Shown piece after piece: positions 23,718-31,567 of a stretch of DNA of 32,850 nt; the stretch's first letter is position 1, and each line of letters begins with the position of its first letter. The position numbers were made by a program, and so were the translations under genes. The notes below the pieces were generated by a model. The model searched no databases and was not told the origin of the DNA. It was given only the letters and a program-made list of their open reading frames with translations. The stretch is from JBPCIX01 sp051005875. Its GTDB lineage: Bacteria > Actinomycetota > CADDZG01 > JAHWKV01. The stretch is taken from assembly GCA_051005875.1 (NCBI GenBank), contig JBPCIX010000059.1, positions 1 through 32,850 of the forward strand, written 5' to 3'.

Positions 23718-24650
23718 TTACCGCAGGCCGGGGGCCTCGAACCAAGACACCGTCGCCTCTACCGCCTCGTCCCACCCGGCCTCGGGCTGCCATCCAAGAA
23801 TTTTCTTCGCCTTCGAAATGTCGGCGTTCGTGTGACGCACATCACCGGCTCTTTTTGGGAGCCGGATCGGTTCGAGCCGCCGGCCCATGACCGAGCAGAT
23901 TGTTTCGTAAACCTGATTCACCGATTTGGCCCTTCCGGCGCCCACATTGAAGACCTCGCCGCTTGCTTCGTCACCCGCCTTCGAGGCGGCCAGATTAGCC
24001 GCCACCACGTCGTCGATAAATGTGAAGTCTCGGGATTGTTCACCGTCCCAATGCACTTCCGGGGGCTCGTCACGCGAAAGACTTGATATGAACGAGGGGA
24101 AAACGGCCGAGTACAAGGATTCGGCGTGCTGGCCCGGTCCAAATACATTGAAATACCTAAGAGACACGGTGGAGAGACTCCGGATCCTGTTCCACACCCG
24201 GCAGTAATACTCGCCCGCAAGCTTGCTCACGGCATACGGCGAGAGAGGATTCGGAGCGGCATCCTCGCGATTCAGTCCTTCACCCTGGTCCCCATAAGCG
24301 CTGGAGCTGGACGCATAAACGACGCGATTTACTCCGGCATCGGTGGCTGCGATCAGCACATTGAGGGTACCCTGCACGTTACAGCGGTCTGTCAACGTCG
24401 GATCGTCTAGCGACCTGGGAACGCTGCGGATCGCTGCCTGATGAAAAACAACCTCCACACCCTGAAATGCTTCGCGAACTGCGTCCAGGTCCCGAATGTC
24501 GGCCCTGATCAGATCAGTGCCGTCCGGAACGTCGGCTTCCCGTCCGGTGATGAAATTGTCCAGAACTCGCACGTGCTCTCCTTCCTTCACAAGCTTGCGA
24601 GCTATCGAGGACCCAATGAAACCGCCACCACCGGTCACAAGGACAGTCAT
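23718..24650 (-). CDS. NAD-dependent nucleotide-sugar epimerase (GalE/WbpP-like)
   Basis: The 310-residue short-chain dehydrogenase-type epimerase has an N-terminal Rossmann motif VTGGGGFIGSSIARKL, the Asp-containing RVLDNFITGR, and a catalytic Ser and YxxxK in ASSSSAYGD and PYAVSKLAGEYY. The later LRYFNVFGPGQ and WDGEQSRDFTFIDDVV stretches are typical of UDP-glucose/UDP-GlcNAc 4-epimerases and related enzymes. It supplies a nucleotide sugar to the glycosyltransferases around it. It is one gene of a long - strand operon: 25 bp separate it from the upstream GT4 stop, and the next GT4 begins 2 bp from its stop. Confidence 0.93.
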   Translation of the reverse strand: MTVLVTGGGGFIGSSIARKLVKEGEHVRVLDNFITGREADVPDGTDLIRADIRDLDAVREAFQGVEVVFHQAAIRSVPRSLDDPTLTDRCNVQGTLNVLIAATDAGVNRVVYASSSSAYGDQGEGLNREDAAPNPLSPYAVSKLAGEYYCRVWNRIRSLSTVSLRYFNVFGPGQHAESLYSAVFPSFISSLSRDEPPEVHWDGEQSRDFTFIDDVVAANLAASKAGDEASGEVFNVGAGRAKSVNQVYETICSVMGRRLEPIRLPKRAGDVRHTNADISKAKKILGWQPEAGWDEAVEATVSWFEAPGLR

Positions 24651-24675
24651 GAGGGGATGGCAACCAAAACTGTAA

Positions 24676-25800
24676 TCACGAACGCAGCCTACCTATTTTC
24701 TTCGGGGGAGCTTGCCCGTGCCCCCGAGCTCCCCCAGCGACCTTTGCTACTTCTCGGGCCCAATGGCTAACGGAGTGGTCGTTTTTGACCCTAACTCTGA
24801 GAGCCTTGCCAGTTTCCAATCGCTCGGTGGCAGAGGCGGCCGACAGGTCTTCGATTCTGCGGGCGAGTTCGGTGGCGTCGCCGTCGGGAAACCAGGCTCG
24901 TACCTGGAGTCCTTCGAGAAGGGGCTTGTACACGAGATTCGATGCGATCACGGGCCTGCCTGAGGCCATAGCCTCGAGAACGACTTTGTCGCCGGAGCCC
25001 TCGATCGTCGTGCTGACAAGACACGAGGCCGTCGCTATCAGGCCGGGCACCTCGGTGTGTGTAACCGCTTGTTCAATAAACACGGTCTTTTGAAGCCCGA
25101 GTTCATCTATTAACAATTTGAGCCAGTCTCGATAAGCCCTCTCCCGGGCGTTCGTGGCAGGCCCGACTATCCTAAGAGTCGCCTCGCGGGCGTTGCCTTC
25201 CAGCAACGACATCGCCTTCACGGCGGTCTCGAGACCCTTGGAAGCCGACGTTCTACCCAGAGCCAGCAATTTCAGCGGGCCCTGGGGAGGAGGGCTTGGG
25301 GTTAACCGGGCAATGTCAATTCCCTGGCCGATCACCCTCACCTTCGACGATCCTCCGGGATAGGCGCCAGCGAAAGAAGTGAGAATTGCGTCTGCCAACC
25401 GCTCGGCGAGCACAAGCGTTGCATTCCGAGCCGGATGCGCGTACCAAAGGATCTTTCGGATCCCCTCAAATTTCGCCAAAGGATACGCGAGGTTGAGATA
25501 TATGGGGCACATGTGAGCCAGAATCGAATCCGGCCTGGATGCGGATGTGATCCGTCTGAGCGCCTTGAAATACTCAATTGCCCGCCCAACCTTGCCTATG
25601 GCACGTTCCTTTCCTAACGACCAGACGGCAACATTTGGCAATTCGATTGTCGTCCGTGCCTCAAGAGCGATTACGTCCAGGTGCGCGCACTCGGCCGCAA
25701 GGGCCTCGATCCACGTGACGACAAAACCAAGCACAGGGTCCTGGGGGTCCAATAGTTGAGTAACGAAGACCAGACGTGGTCGTTCGTTCGGTGGCGTCAA
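24676..25800 (-). CDS. Glycosyltransferase family 4
   Basis: The 374-residue GT-B enzyme begins LVFVTQLLDPQDPVLGFVVTW, a GT4 opening seen in polysaccharide clusters. The donor domain shows LLALGRTSASKGLETAVKAM, the family's VTHTEVPGLIATASCLV, and SGDKVVLEAMASGRPVIAS. The C-terminal 15 residues are basic. The start ATG overlaps the stop of the upstream GT4 by ATGA. The exact sugar is unknown. Confidence 0.9.
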   Translation of the reverse strand: MTPPNERPRLVFVTQLLDPQDPVLGFVVTWIEALAAECAHLDVIALEARTTIELPNVAVWSLGKERAIGKVGRAIEYFKALRRITSASRPDSILAHMCPIYLNLAYPLAKFEGIRKILWYAHPARNATLVLAERLADAILTSFAGAYPGGSSKVRVIGQGIDIARLTPSPPPQGPLKLLALGRTSASKGLETAVKAMSLLEGNAREATLRIVGPATNARERAYRDWLKLLIDELGLQKTVFIEQAVTHTEVPGLIATASCLVSTTIEGSGDKVVLEAMASGRPVIASNLVYKPLLEGLQVRAWFPDGDATELARRIEDLSAASATERLETGKALRVRVKNDHSVSHWAREVAKVAGGARGHGQAPPKKIGRLRS

Positions 25801-26948
25801 GGCTCGCTAATCCAGCGAGCGACTGCGGCCATCCCTTTGTCGAACTGCCCGGCGGGATCGGCCGCTCCCACGAATGCATGTCCGGCTCGGCCCATCGCCT
25901 CACGGCTTTGCGGGTGCCCAAGGACATCAACCAGTGCCTCGCCCAGCGCGGAGGCATCTTCTCGGGGGAATAACAGACCATTCTTGCCGTGATCTACCAG
26001 CTCCGGGATGCCCCCGGTTCTCGCACCCACAACGGGACGCCCCCTTGCGAATGCCTCAAAGATGACCCTGCCCAATCCTTCTGAGCGCGATGGAACAACG
26101 ACAACGCAAGAATCATCGATGAGCCTCAGAACGGATTGCCTCGACAACTTCCCTTTGAATTCAACGCCGGGGCCCAGCCCCATGCCCTCGGCCCTCTTTT
26201 TCAGGAACACCTCCATGGATCCACTGCCCGCGAAGACCAACCTTGCTCCAGGGACCGCCCGGACCACCCGAGGCCAGGCTGCGAGCAGGATGTCGGGACC
26301 CTTTACCGGCTCGAGGCTGCCGACGAAGGCTGCTTGATGACTCAGCGGAAAGGGGGCTGGGCCAGTGGCCAAAAAATCGCTGAGGTCGACAAAGGCCGGA
26401 AACTTTTCGATTCGCCCTTGATAGCCGGCCTGCCTGACAAGGATTTCGGTAAAATCGCCTACCACCCTCACGAGGCCCGCCCGATCCAACGCCACTTTGG
26501 CCGCCTTTTCCGCGAAAGGCGCCGCTAACCGGCGAAGCCCCTTCCCGTACCCTCGCCCTGCAGTGCGCCAATCACCGTGGACCTCAATAACGATCTTTGG
26601 GCGGCTGCCTCGAGGCTTAAACATCGAGGCAGCCAGCGCCGCAAAACCTTCGTAGGGGCTTTGGCAAATGATCGCGGCGGGAACGGAATTAGTTGCCTCG
26701 CGCAGGGCCTTTCGGGCGCCCGCGCAGTAAAAGAGCAATGCTGCGGACCATGCCATCAAGGGACTGCTCGATGACGGCAACTTGATCACCGAAACTTTCA
26801 GCTCAGCGCCGTCGGCGGAGTCCAGCGACATGAAGACCGGATCAAGGCTTTGCCTGAGGATCCTGAGCTTCTCCTGGCCCTCGGGCCCCCGAAGTCCTGC
26901 GACACCGCCTCTGCCGAAAAAGACCGCCGTCGGACGCACTTGGCTCAT
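25797..26948 (-). CDS. Glycosyltransferase family 4
   Basis: The 383-residue GT-B enzyme has an acceptor-domain segment ICQSPYEGFAALAAS and EVHGDWRTAG, followed by the donor domain with AFVGSLEPVKGPDILLAAW, FKGKLSRQSVLRLIDDSCV and SRSEGLGRVIFEAFARGRPV, then GARTGGIPELV. I place the start at ATG 26948, which overlaps the WecA-like stop by ATGA; the longer frame to 27062 lies inside that gene. It overlaps the next GT4 by ATGA. Part of the surface glycan operon. Confidence 0.92.
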   Translation of the reverse strand: MSQVRPTAVFFGRGGVAGLRGPEGQEKLRILRQSLDPVFMSLDSADGAELKVSVIKLPSSSSPLMAWSAALLFYCAGARKALREATNSVPAAIICQSPYEGFAALAASMFKPRGSRPKIVIEVHGDWRTAGRGYGKGLRRLAAPFAEKAAKVALDRAGLVRVVGDFTEILVRQAGYQGRIEKFPAFVDLSDFLATGPAPFPLSHQAAFVGSLEPVKGPDILLAAWPRVVRAVPGARLVFAGSGSMEVFLKKRAEGMGLGPGVEFKGKLSRQSVLRLIDDSCVVVVPSRSEGLGRVIFEAFARGRPVVGARTGGIPELVDHGKNGLLFPREDASALGEALVDVLGHPQSREAMGRAGHAFVGAADPAGQFDKGMAAVARWISEP

Positions 26949-27856
26949 TCGACCGGCACTTTCATCAACAACCATCCCATGAAAATTCCGAGAAATATCA
27001 AGCCGCTCATCAGCATGGAGGCGGTCAATTGTGGTGAGTAGGCAATGATCGCTCCCCCCCACCCGAATCCTGCAGCGCCGACCAGCAGCAGGCCGACAGC
27101 CGCCTTCGGGGGGATCCCTGTTTTCACAAGCCGGTGCGAAATGTGGTCCCGCCCGGGTTGAAACGGCGAGCGGCCCCGCCTCATCCTCGAAATCGAAACC
27201 ACGAGTGTGTCAAGGATGGGAAGGCCCATCACGGCCACAGGGACGAAGAAGGTGATCCTCTCGATATTGTCGAAACGCAGTTTCAATCCAAGTACAGCCA
27301 GCATGAATCCGAGGAACAAACTCCCTGCGTCACCCATGAAAATTTTGGCCGGGGGCCGGTTGTGCCAGCCGAATCCAAGGGCACAACCTGCGAGGCCGGC
27401 GGCGAGGCTTGCCACAAGAAATTGGCCTGAAAAAGCTGCGAGGAAGAAGAAGGATGCCGAAGCGATCGCCGCTGTTCCTGCACTTAGCCCGTCCATGTTG
27501 TCGAGCAGGTTCACCGCGTTTGTAATCCCAACTATCCAAGCAACCGTTAAGAGCAAATCGATCGGCAGGTTATGAAACATTTGTACGCGTACGCCCACCG
27601 CGTACAAGGCAACGCCCAGACCGGCTTCCGCCACGGCTTTAAGCCAGTTCGGCGCCCCGCGCAGGTCGTCCCAAAGGCCCAGCGTGGCCAGTGCGAGCGC
27701 CCCCCCCAACACGACCCCTACTTCAAGATCGGCGCCCTTAAAGCCCGCTATCGTGCCACCGGCGAGTATCGCCACGGTGAACGCGACAACAATCGCCATT
27801 CCGCCGAGGTACGGAACCGGGTCTGTATGAATTTTGCGATCGGCGGGTGAATCCAC
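26945..27856 (-). CDS. WecA/MraY-type polyprenyl-phosphate sugar-1-phosphate transferase (start unclear)
   Basis: Integral membrane initiating enzyme that loads a (GlcNAc-like) sugar-1-phosphate onto a polyprenyl phosphate. The 303 residues as framed show DRKIHTDPVPYLGG, the catalytic NAVNLLDNMDGLSAG (WecA DN/DD motif), FGWHNRPPAKIFMGDAGSLF and a late GRDHISHRLV loop, plus about nine membrane helices. The GTG at 27856 would remove the first helix. The open frame runs up to the cupredoxin stop at 27968 and encodes LSYLAAFASSLLGALGATPLARLAALK, a convincing first helix, but contains no ATG, GTG or TTG; CTG 27952 is the only near-cognate start. It probably starts glycan synthesis for the downstream GT4 enzymes. 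Confidence 0.92.
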   Translation of the reverse strand: MDSPADRKIHTDPVPYLGGMAIVVAFTVAILAGGTIAGFKGADLEVGVVLGGALALATLGLWDDLRGAPNWLKAVAEAGLGVALYAVGVRVQMFHNLPIDLLLTVAWIVGITNAVNLLDNMDGLSAGTAAIASASFFFLAAFSGQFLVASLAAGLAGCALGFGWHNRPPAKIFMGDAGSLFLGFMLAVLGLKLRFDNIERITFFVPVAVMGLPILDTLVVSISRMRRGRSPFQPGRDHISHRLVKTGIPPKAAVGLLLVGAAGFGWGGAIIAYSPQLTASMLMSGLIFLGIFMGWLLMKVPVE

Positions 27857-27967
27857 CAGGTCGAACTTAAGGGCGGCGAGACGGGCCAGTGGAGTGGCGC
27901 CAAGAGCGCCTAGAAGCGATGAAGCGAAAGCGGCTAGGTAGCTAAGTTTCAGCGGGCGGGACTTCGA

Positions 27968-28432
27968 CTATTTGACGACGAAGACGCCCTGCATGGTATC
28001 GGGGTGAATCGAACAGTGAAAGTGAAAGGTTCCAGCCTTCAGTGCAGGCACCTGGTATGTAATGTCTCCGGGCCCCGTTAGAGGCGGCTGTTGAGCCGGA
28101 AATATCACCTTGGAAGACCCGTGGCTCTTCAATATTTCGAAATTGTGGGGTACGGCCTCTTTGTTGTTGAACGCCACAGTGAAAGCCTGGTCCGCAGGGA
28201 CCCCAAGGCAGGATTTGTCAAACTTCAGGTTCTCGGCCGAAAGGGACAGGCTGTTGCCCGAAGGCTCACAGGGGGCAGCCTTGCCCTCCATATGTCCGCC
28301 TTCAGATTGCTCTGCTTCAGGCGCCTTTTTCGGATCCTTGTCGGCTTTGCCGCCGCAGGCCCCCAGCAGCAGGATTGCCACAAGCGCCACGCACATCTTT
28401 GTACCGCTGCCAGCTTGCTTTAGGGTCTTCAT
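27968..28432 (-). CDS. Cupredoxin-fold copper-binding lipoprotein
   Basis: The 154-residue exported lipoprotein has a signal peptide with lipobox LLGAC (Cys26), a Lys/Glu-rich linker and a plastocyanin-like domain. Type 1 copper ligands are visible: His in EAVPHNFEI, then Cys, His and Met in FHCSIHPDTM (C-x2-H-x4-M spacing). It could carry electrons or copper outside the membrane. Its ATG overlaps the stop of the CooC-type gene upstream (ATGA), so it is co-transcribed with a selenocysteine-candidate metallochaperone. A second Cys (about residue 83) and a third in the linker (CEPSG) are extra. Confidence 0.92.
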   Translation of the reverse strand: MKTLKQAGSGTKMCVALVAILLLGACGGKADKDPKKAPEAEQSEGGHMEGKAAPCEPSGNSLSLSAENLKFDKSCLGVPADQAFTVAFNNKEAVPHNFEILKSHGSSKVIFPAQQPPLTGPGDITYQVPALKAGTFHFHCSIHPDTMQGVFVVK

Positions 28433-29187
28433 ACCTTAACCTCCATCATCTGTTCCATGGTGTCCAGCAGGCCGCCGATGGCCTTAACCGCCGGACAGTC
28501 CGGAGCCAGGTCGATCACAGCAACCCCTTCACGATCTGCGAGTCTAACTGCATCGTCGTAAGGCACGGTTCCCAGCATGGTCATGCCCAACTCAACGGCG
28601 AACTTCTCGACTTCAGCCGCCTCTGCCTCATCCCGCACCTTGCTGGCTATTCCGTAAATTTTTGGTATTCCCAAATCGGTCGCAAAACCTAGAGTCCGGC
28701 GCGCAGTCTCGAGAGCCTTGCGGTAAGGCTCGATGACCACGCAAAGCATATCGATGTGACGGAGCGTTCCGTCTGCCCGAGATAAATGCTCAAGACCGGC
28801 TTCCATGTCGGCAATGGTGAACTGATGGCCTTCGGATATCAGGTCCCCCAATAAGCCACGCACGGTGGCATGCTGGCCGCACGTTCAGCCGCCGCCCGCT
28901 GCCTCAACACGAGTGGCGATAACGAGCGTCACCCCATCAGCCGCCGGTACCCCGTACTTGGCGATCAAACTCTCCGCCGACACCGGCTCGACCCCTCTGA
29001 TCATCTTGGGGAGGGCTGTCACCTGTGCCAAATCCTCGTAGCTAAGGCCCAGACTTGCGCCCAAGTTTGGATTGGAATCACAATCGAGCGCCAGGGTGGA
29101 GTAGCCCCTTCTGGCGGCCAAGCGGGCCAGAGTGCCCGACATCGATGTCTTGCCGGTGCCGCCCTTGCCCGAAATCGCGATTTTCAT
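28429..29187 (-). CDS. CooC-type nickel-handling ATPase with in-frame TGA (candidate selenoprotein)
   Basis: CooC proteins are MinD-family ATPases that deliver nickel to CO dehydrogenase; dimers bind metal through a CxC motif. Read across the single TGA at 28885-28887, the frame gives 252 residues, normal for the family. The P-loop is GKGGTGKTS (residues 7-15) with the signature Lys8, followed by ALDCDSNPNLG, then GGG-U-TCGQHATVRGLLGDL with U at residue 101 where the family has the first Cys of CxC, then DMEAGLEHLSR. A hairpin follows the TGA at SECIS distance. Leaderless start: TATGAT 6 nt before ATG. The alternative is a pseudogene, which I consider less likely because a second paralogue shows the same kind of change. 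Confidence 0.85.
28855..28877 (-). promoter_or_regulatory. Candidate bacterial SECIS hairpin after TGA 28885-28887
   Basis: In the mRNA, GCCA-GCA pairs with UGC-(bulged G)-UGGC around an 8-nt loop UGCCACCG that starts 15 nt after the UGA and has G at loop position 2. These features agree with the general bacterial SECIS pattern (small loop with an early G, placed shortly after UGA). Confidence 0.55.
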
Positions 29188-29203
29188 CTTAAGATCATAA
29201 GCG
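29188..29203. promoter_or_regulatory. Overlapping divergent -10 boxes for two leaderless genes
   Basis: Only 16 bp separate the starts of the - strand CooC gene (29187) and the + strand membrane protein (29204). On the - strand TATGAT lies 6 nt before ATG; on the + strand TAAGAT lies 8 nt before ATG, with TTGCCC as a possible -35 (29165-29170). Neither start has a ribosome site, so leaderless transcripts are likely. Confidence 0.5.
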
Positions 29204-29617
29204 ATGTCTGAGCCCGGCGAGAATACTCGAGCAAACGACGAGGCATCGCCAAAGGTACTTTCGGTTGCCCTGCTTATGTTCGGGCTGTGGGGCTTGGCGG
29301 CCCCCTACCTCAGTACAGCACTGGGATTCGTCATCCCCGTCCCCGCGAAGGTCGAATTCGTGGACCATGTGGTCCCCGGCATCATCATCCTCGGCGTAGC
29401 CTTGTTTTCAATTTTTACCGGCCGCCTTCCGCTAGTCGGGAGCCTAATGGCTTTGCTCGGCGGTTTTTGGATGACCATGACCCATTTGCCGGCGCTAAGA
29501 GATGGGTTTCGTCACATCATTCCAATTCAAGCCGCGCTGATTCATTCACTGCCCGGCCTGGCGATATTGGCTGTCGCCGCCGCTATGTCCATCAAGGCAT
29601 ATAAGCTCGCGCCTTAA
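29204..29617 (+). CDS. Small four-helix membrane protein
   Basis: Not assigned to a family. The 137-residue protein has a polar N-terminus (16 residues) and four hydrophobic segments at about 18-38, 54-71, 74-92 and 112-131, for example VALLMFGLWGLAAPYLSTAL and VPGIIILGVALFSIFTG. The layout resembles SPW-type small membrane proteins. His residues sit at helix ends (MTHLPALRDGFRHIIP). It is divergent from the CooC-type gene and followed 50 bp later by another CooC-like ATPase, so it may belong to the same metal-handling set; a metal-transport role is not shown by any motif. Confidence 0.8.
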   Translation: MSEPGENTRANDEASPKVLSVALLMFGLWGLAAPYLSTALGFVIPVPAKVEFVDHVVPGIIILGVALFSIFTGRLPLVGSLMALLGGFWMTMTHLPALRDGFRHIIPIQAALIHSLPGLAILAVAAAMSIKAYKLAP

Positions 29618-29667
29618 CCGACGAGTCTCGCGCCGGCCGCCCTCGCCAGAAAAGGGATACTGATCAA

Positions 29668-30420
29668 ATGAGAGTTGCTTTTGTGGGCAAGGGCGGAGCG
29701 GGCAAGAGCACTCTTTCCGGCAACCTTTGTCGGATCCTTGCCAGTCGCGGCGAAAAAGTCCTGGCTCTCGACGCCGATTCAGTCCCCGGCATGGCTTACA
29801 GCCTGGGCATCGAGCCCAAGGACGAGTGGCCTCTTTCAAGCGGCGCAATATTCGTCCCAAAAAAGGGCTGGGAATTGGTAATCACGCCGAAAGAAGCAGT
29901 GGAGCACTTTTCGGCCCCCGGGCCCGACGGCATTCGCTTTCTTCAGTTCGGCAACATGTCGGGCCGAATGACCAGGGAACAGCAAGCTTCTGCCATCGTC
30001 TTTCTTCGGGTGGTCAAAGAATTCGACACCAAAGGCTGGTCGGTCGTAATCGACCTGGCGGCCGGGCCTCGTCAGGCCTATTTCGGATGGAGCGGAGAAG
30101 TCAAAACCATCCTGGCCGTTGTTGAGCCCTCGATGAAGTCCATCTTCACCGTGCGACGCATGCGGCGACTGGCCGATAAGCGCAAGAAGATTCACATTCT
30201 GGGAATCGCCAATAAGGTAGCCACTGAAAAGCAACGAACTTTCATTCGAACCGAACTCGATAAGCTGCAAATTCCTTATTGGGCCGAGGTTCCGACGGAT
30301 CGGACACTCGCAGCAGCGGAGCGTTTAGGGAAGTCGGCGTTTGCCGGGCGCCGGTCAAAGGGAATCAGGGCCCTTGAGGAAATCGCAGATCGCTTGATGA
30401 ACGGCGACTCGCCGGTGTGA
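29668..30420 (+). CDS. MinD/CooC-like ATPase without CxC motif
   Basis: The 250-residue paralogue of the two neighbouring CooC-type ATPases has deviant Walker A GKGGAGKST with signature Lys8, ALDADSVPGMAYSLG in place of the usual ADxNPNLG, VVIDLAAGPRQAYFGW at the switch II position and GIANKVATEKQ near the adenine-binding strand. At the point where CooC proteins carry CxC this one has GNMSGRMTREQQ with no cysteine. It may therefore form an ATPase partner or regulator rather than a nickel carrier. The frame is intact. The start ATG 29668 has only a weak AAGGGA site 11 nt upstream. Confidence 0.9.
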   Translation: MRVAFVGKGGAGKSTLSGNLCRILASRGEKVLALDADSVPGMAYSLGIEPKDEWPLSSGAIFVPKKGWELVITPKEAVEHFSAPGPDGIRFLQFGNMSGRMTREQQASAIVFLRVVKEFDTKGWSVVIDLAAGPRQAYFGWSGEVKTILAVVEPSMKSIFTVRRMRRLADKRKKIHILGIANKVATEKQRTFIRTELDKLQIPYWAEVPTDRTLAAAERLGKSAFAGRRSKGIRALEEIADRLMNGDSPV

Positions 30421-30465
30421 TGTTACGCTTGGAAGGCACACTAAGCCGCTAAACGGAGGAAAATC

Positions 30466-31206
30466 TTGCATATAGCAGTGATGGGCAAGGGTGGCTCCGG
30501 CAAGACCACCATTTCAGGCGTTCTGTCTCGCGCTCTCGCCCAGCAGGGGCACAAAATACTGGCGGTCGATGCCGACACGAATCCAAACCTGGGCATTTCA
30601 CTGGGGCTTGGGGCAGACAAAACCTTTGATTTGATTGCCGCCCGCCAGGCGCTTGACGACGAGCCCGGCAAAGCCAAGCATGCAAAAACCATGGAGCAAG
30701 TGATTGAAAAGTTTGGCGCCGACGCTCCCGACGGAATCCGGCTTGTGCAGGTAACGAAAGTCGATGCCCCCAACCCGGGCTGCGCCTGATGCGGCCTTTC
30801 GACTGAGCAGTTGCTCAGGGACCTAGAAAAACAAGCGAAGCGAATTGTGGTGGCCGACTTCGAGGCCGGAGTTGGAACGATGACCCGCACCGACGCCAAA
30901 TTGCTCGACGTGGCGATCGTCGTTGTCGAGCCCTACATGAAGTCAATCGAAACGGCCAAGCGTTTGGTCGAAATAGTGCGCTCCAGCGGCGGCAAGCGCA
31001 CAATCGTGGTGGCAAACAAGATCAGGGGCGAAGAAGACCTGGAGTTCATCCGCGAAAAGCTGGGTGGGGTGGATTTGGATATCGTCGTCCCCGAGGATCG
31101 CAATATCGCTGATTCCGATCTTGCCGCCCTCTCGCCCATAGACCGCAACCCCAACTCGCCGGCGGTCAACGCTATCCGGGATCTCGCAGCGCACCTAGCC
31201 GCCTAG
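30466..31206 (+). CDS. CooC-type ATPase with in-frame TGA (second candidate selenoprotein)
   Basis: Read across TGA 30787-30789 the frame gives 246 residues. TTG start 30466 follows ACGGAGGAAAATC. Walker A GKGGSGKTT with Lys8 and AVDADTNPNLG precede the metal motif PGCA-U-CGLSTEQLLRDL, with U at residue 108. Homologues as I recall them carry CxCCGLS here, so U replaces the second Cys of CxC. The downstream VVADFEAGVGTMTRTD, VVEPYMKSIETAKRL and VVANKIRGEED are intact, so the second half is under selection. A near-perfect hairpin lies 13-29 nt after the UGA. It is convergent with the STAS gene. Known family role: ATP-dependent nickel insertion; the target here is unknown. Confidence 0.87.
30803..30818 (+). 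promoter_or_regulatory. Candidate bacterial SECIS hairpin after TGA 30787-30789
   Basis: CUGAGC pairs perfectly with GCUCAG around the tetraloop AGUU. The loop starts 20 nt after UGA and has G then U at positions 2 and 3, like the bulge-loop arrangement of the fdhF SECIS as I remember it. The stem is inside the coding frame, as expected in bacteria. Confidence 0.65.
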
Positions 31207-31217
31207 TTCTGAACTAG
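31203..31217. repeat. Palindrome carrying both convergent stop codons
   Basis: CTAGTT-CTG-AACTAG contains the TAG of the CooC-type gene (31204-31206) and, on the other strand, the TAG of the STAS gene (31214-31216). It may fold as a weak shared terminator, with TTTT about 6 nt beyond on the + strand. Confidence 0.5.
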
Positions 31218-31567
31218 CTCCTTTTGAGGGCCGATTTTTCGCCGGACGCGCTAAAGCAGTTGAGAAGGTTATCGACACCCGTTATCTCAAGAATCCTCAT
31301 AACGGCGCGAGGCCCTGGAATTATCGAAAGCGACGATCCGAATTCCGTTCGGCAGCCAGCTTCTGCGGCGAGGATCAGTTGAAGGCCGGCTGAGTCCATA
31401 AAGGTGAGGCGCCCCAGATCCAAGACTATTTGCTCGGGAGCCGACTGCATGGCCAACTCGAGTTCCTCATTGAAAGCTTCGCCAGACATGATATCGAGCT
31501 CACCTGCCAAATGAATGAAGACCGTCTGCCCATCCCTGTGGGTGTCTACATCAAAGTCGTTAGCCAC
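31214..31567 (-). CDS. STAS-domain anti-sigma-factor antagonist
   Basis: The 117-residue STAS protein of the SpoIIAA/RsbV type has AGELDIMSGEAFNEEL in the first half and LDLGRLTFMDSAGLQLIL carrying the conserved phosphorylatable Ser in DSAG. It would bind an anti-sigma kinase (not in the window) and release a sigma factor. I place the start at GTG 31567, preceded by GGGAGAGGAG at 4 nt, rather than the longer frame to 31603. It is divergent from the LysR gene. Partner switching may link the locus to stress or stationary phase, as trace-gas hydrogenases often are, by inference. Confidence 0.9.
   Translation of the reverse strand: MANDFDVDTHRDGQTVFIHLAGELDIMSGEAFNEELELAMQSAPEQIVLDLGRLTFMDSAGLQLILAAEAGCRTEFGSSLSIIPGPRAVMRILEITGVDNLLNCFSASGEKSALKRS

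Noticed and set aside
28861..28890. Reading TGA as Trp or Gly (alternative genetic code) in the CooC-type genes
   Set aside because: Many genes here end in TGA, often in ATGA overlaps with the next start, so TGA is a normal stop in this genome.
29668..30420. Third CooC-like gene as another candidate selenoprotein
   Set aside because: Its frame is intact with no internal TGA, and the CxC position is occupied by other residues (GNMSGRMTREQQ).
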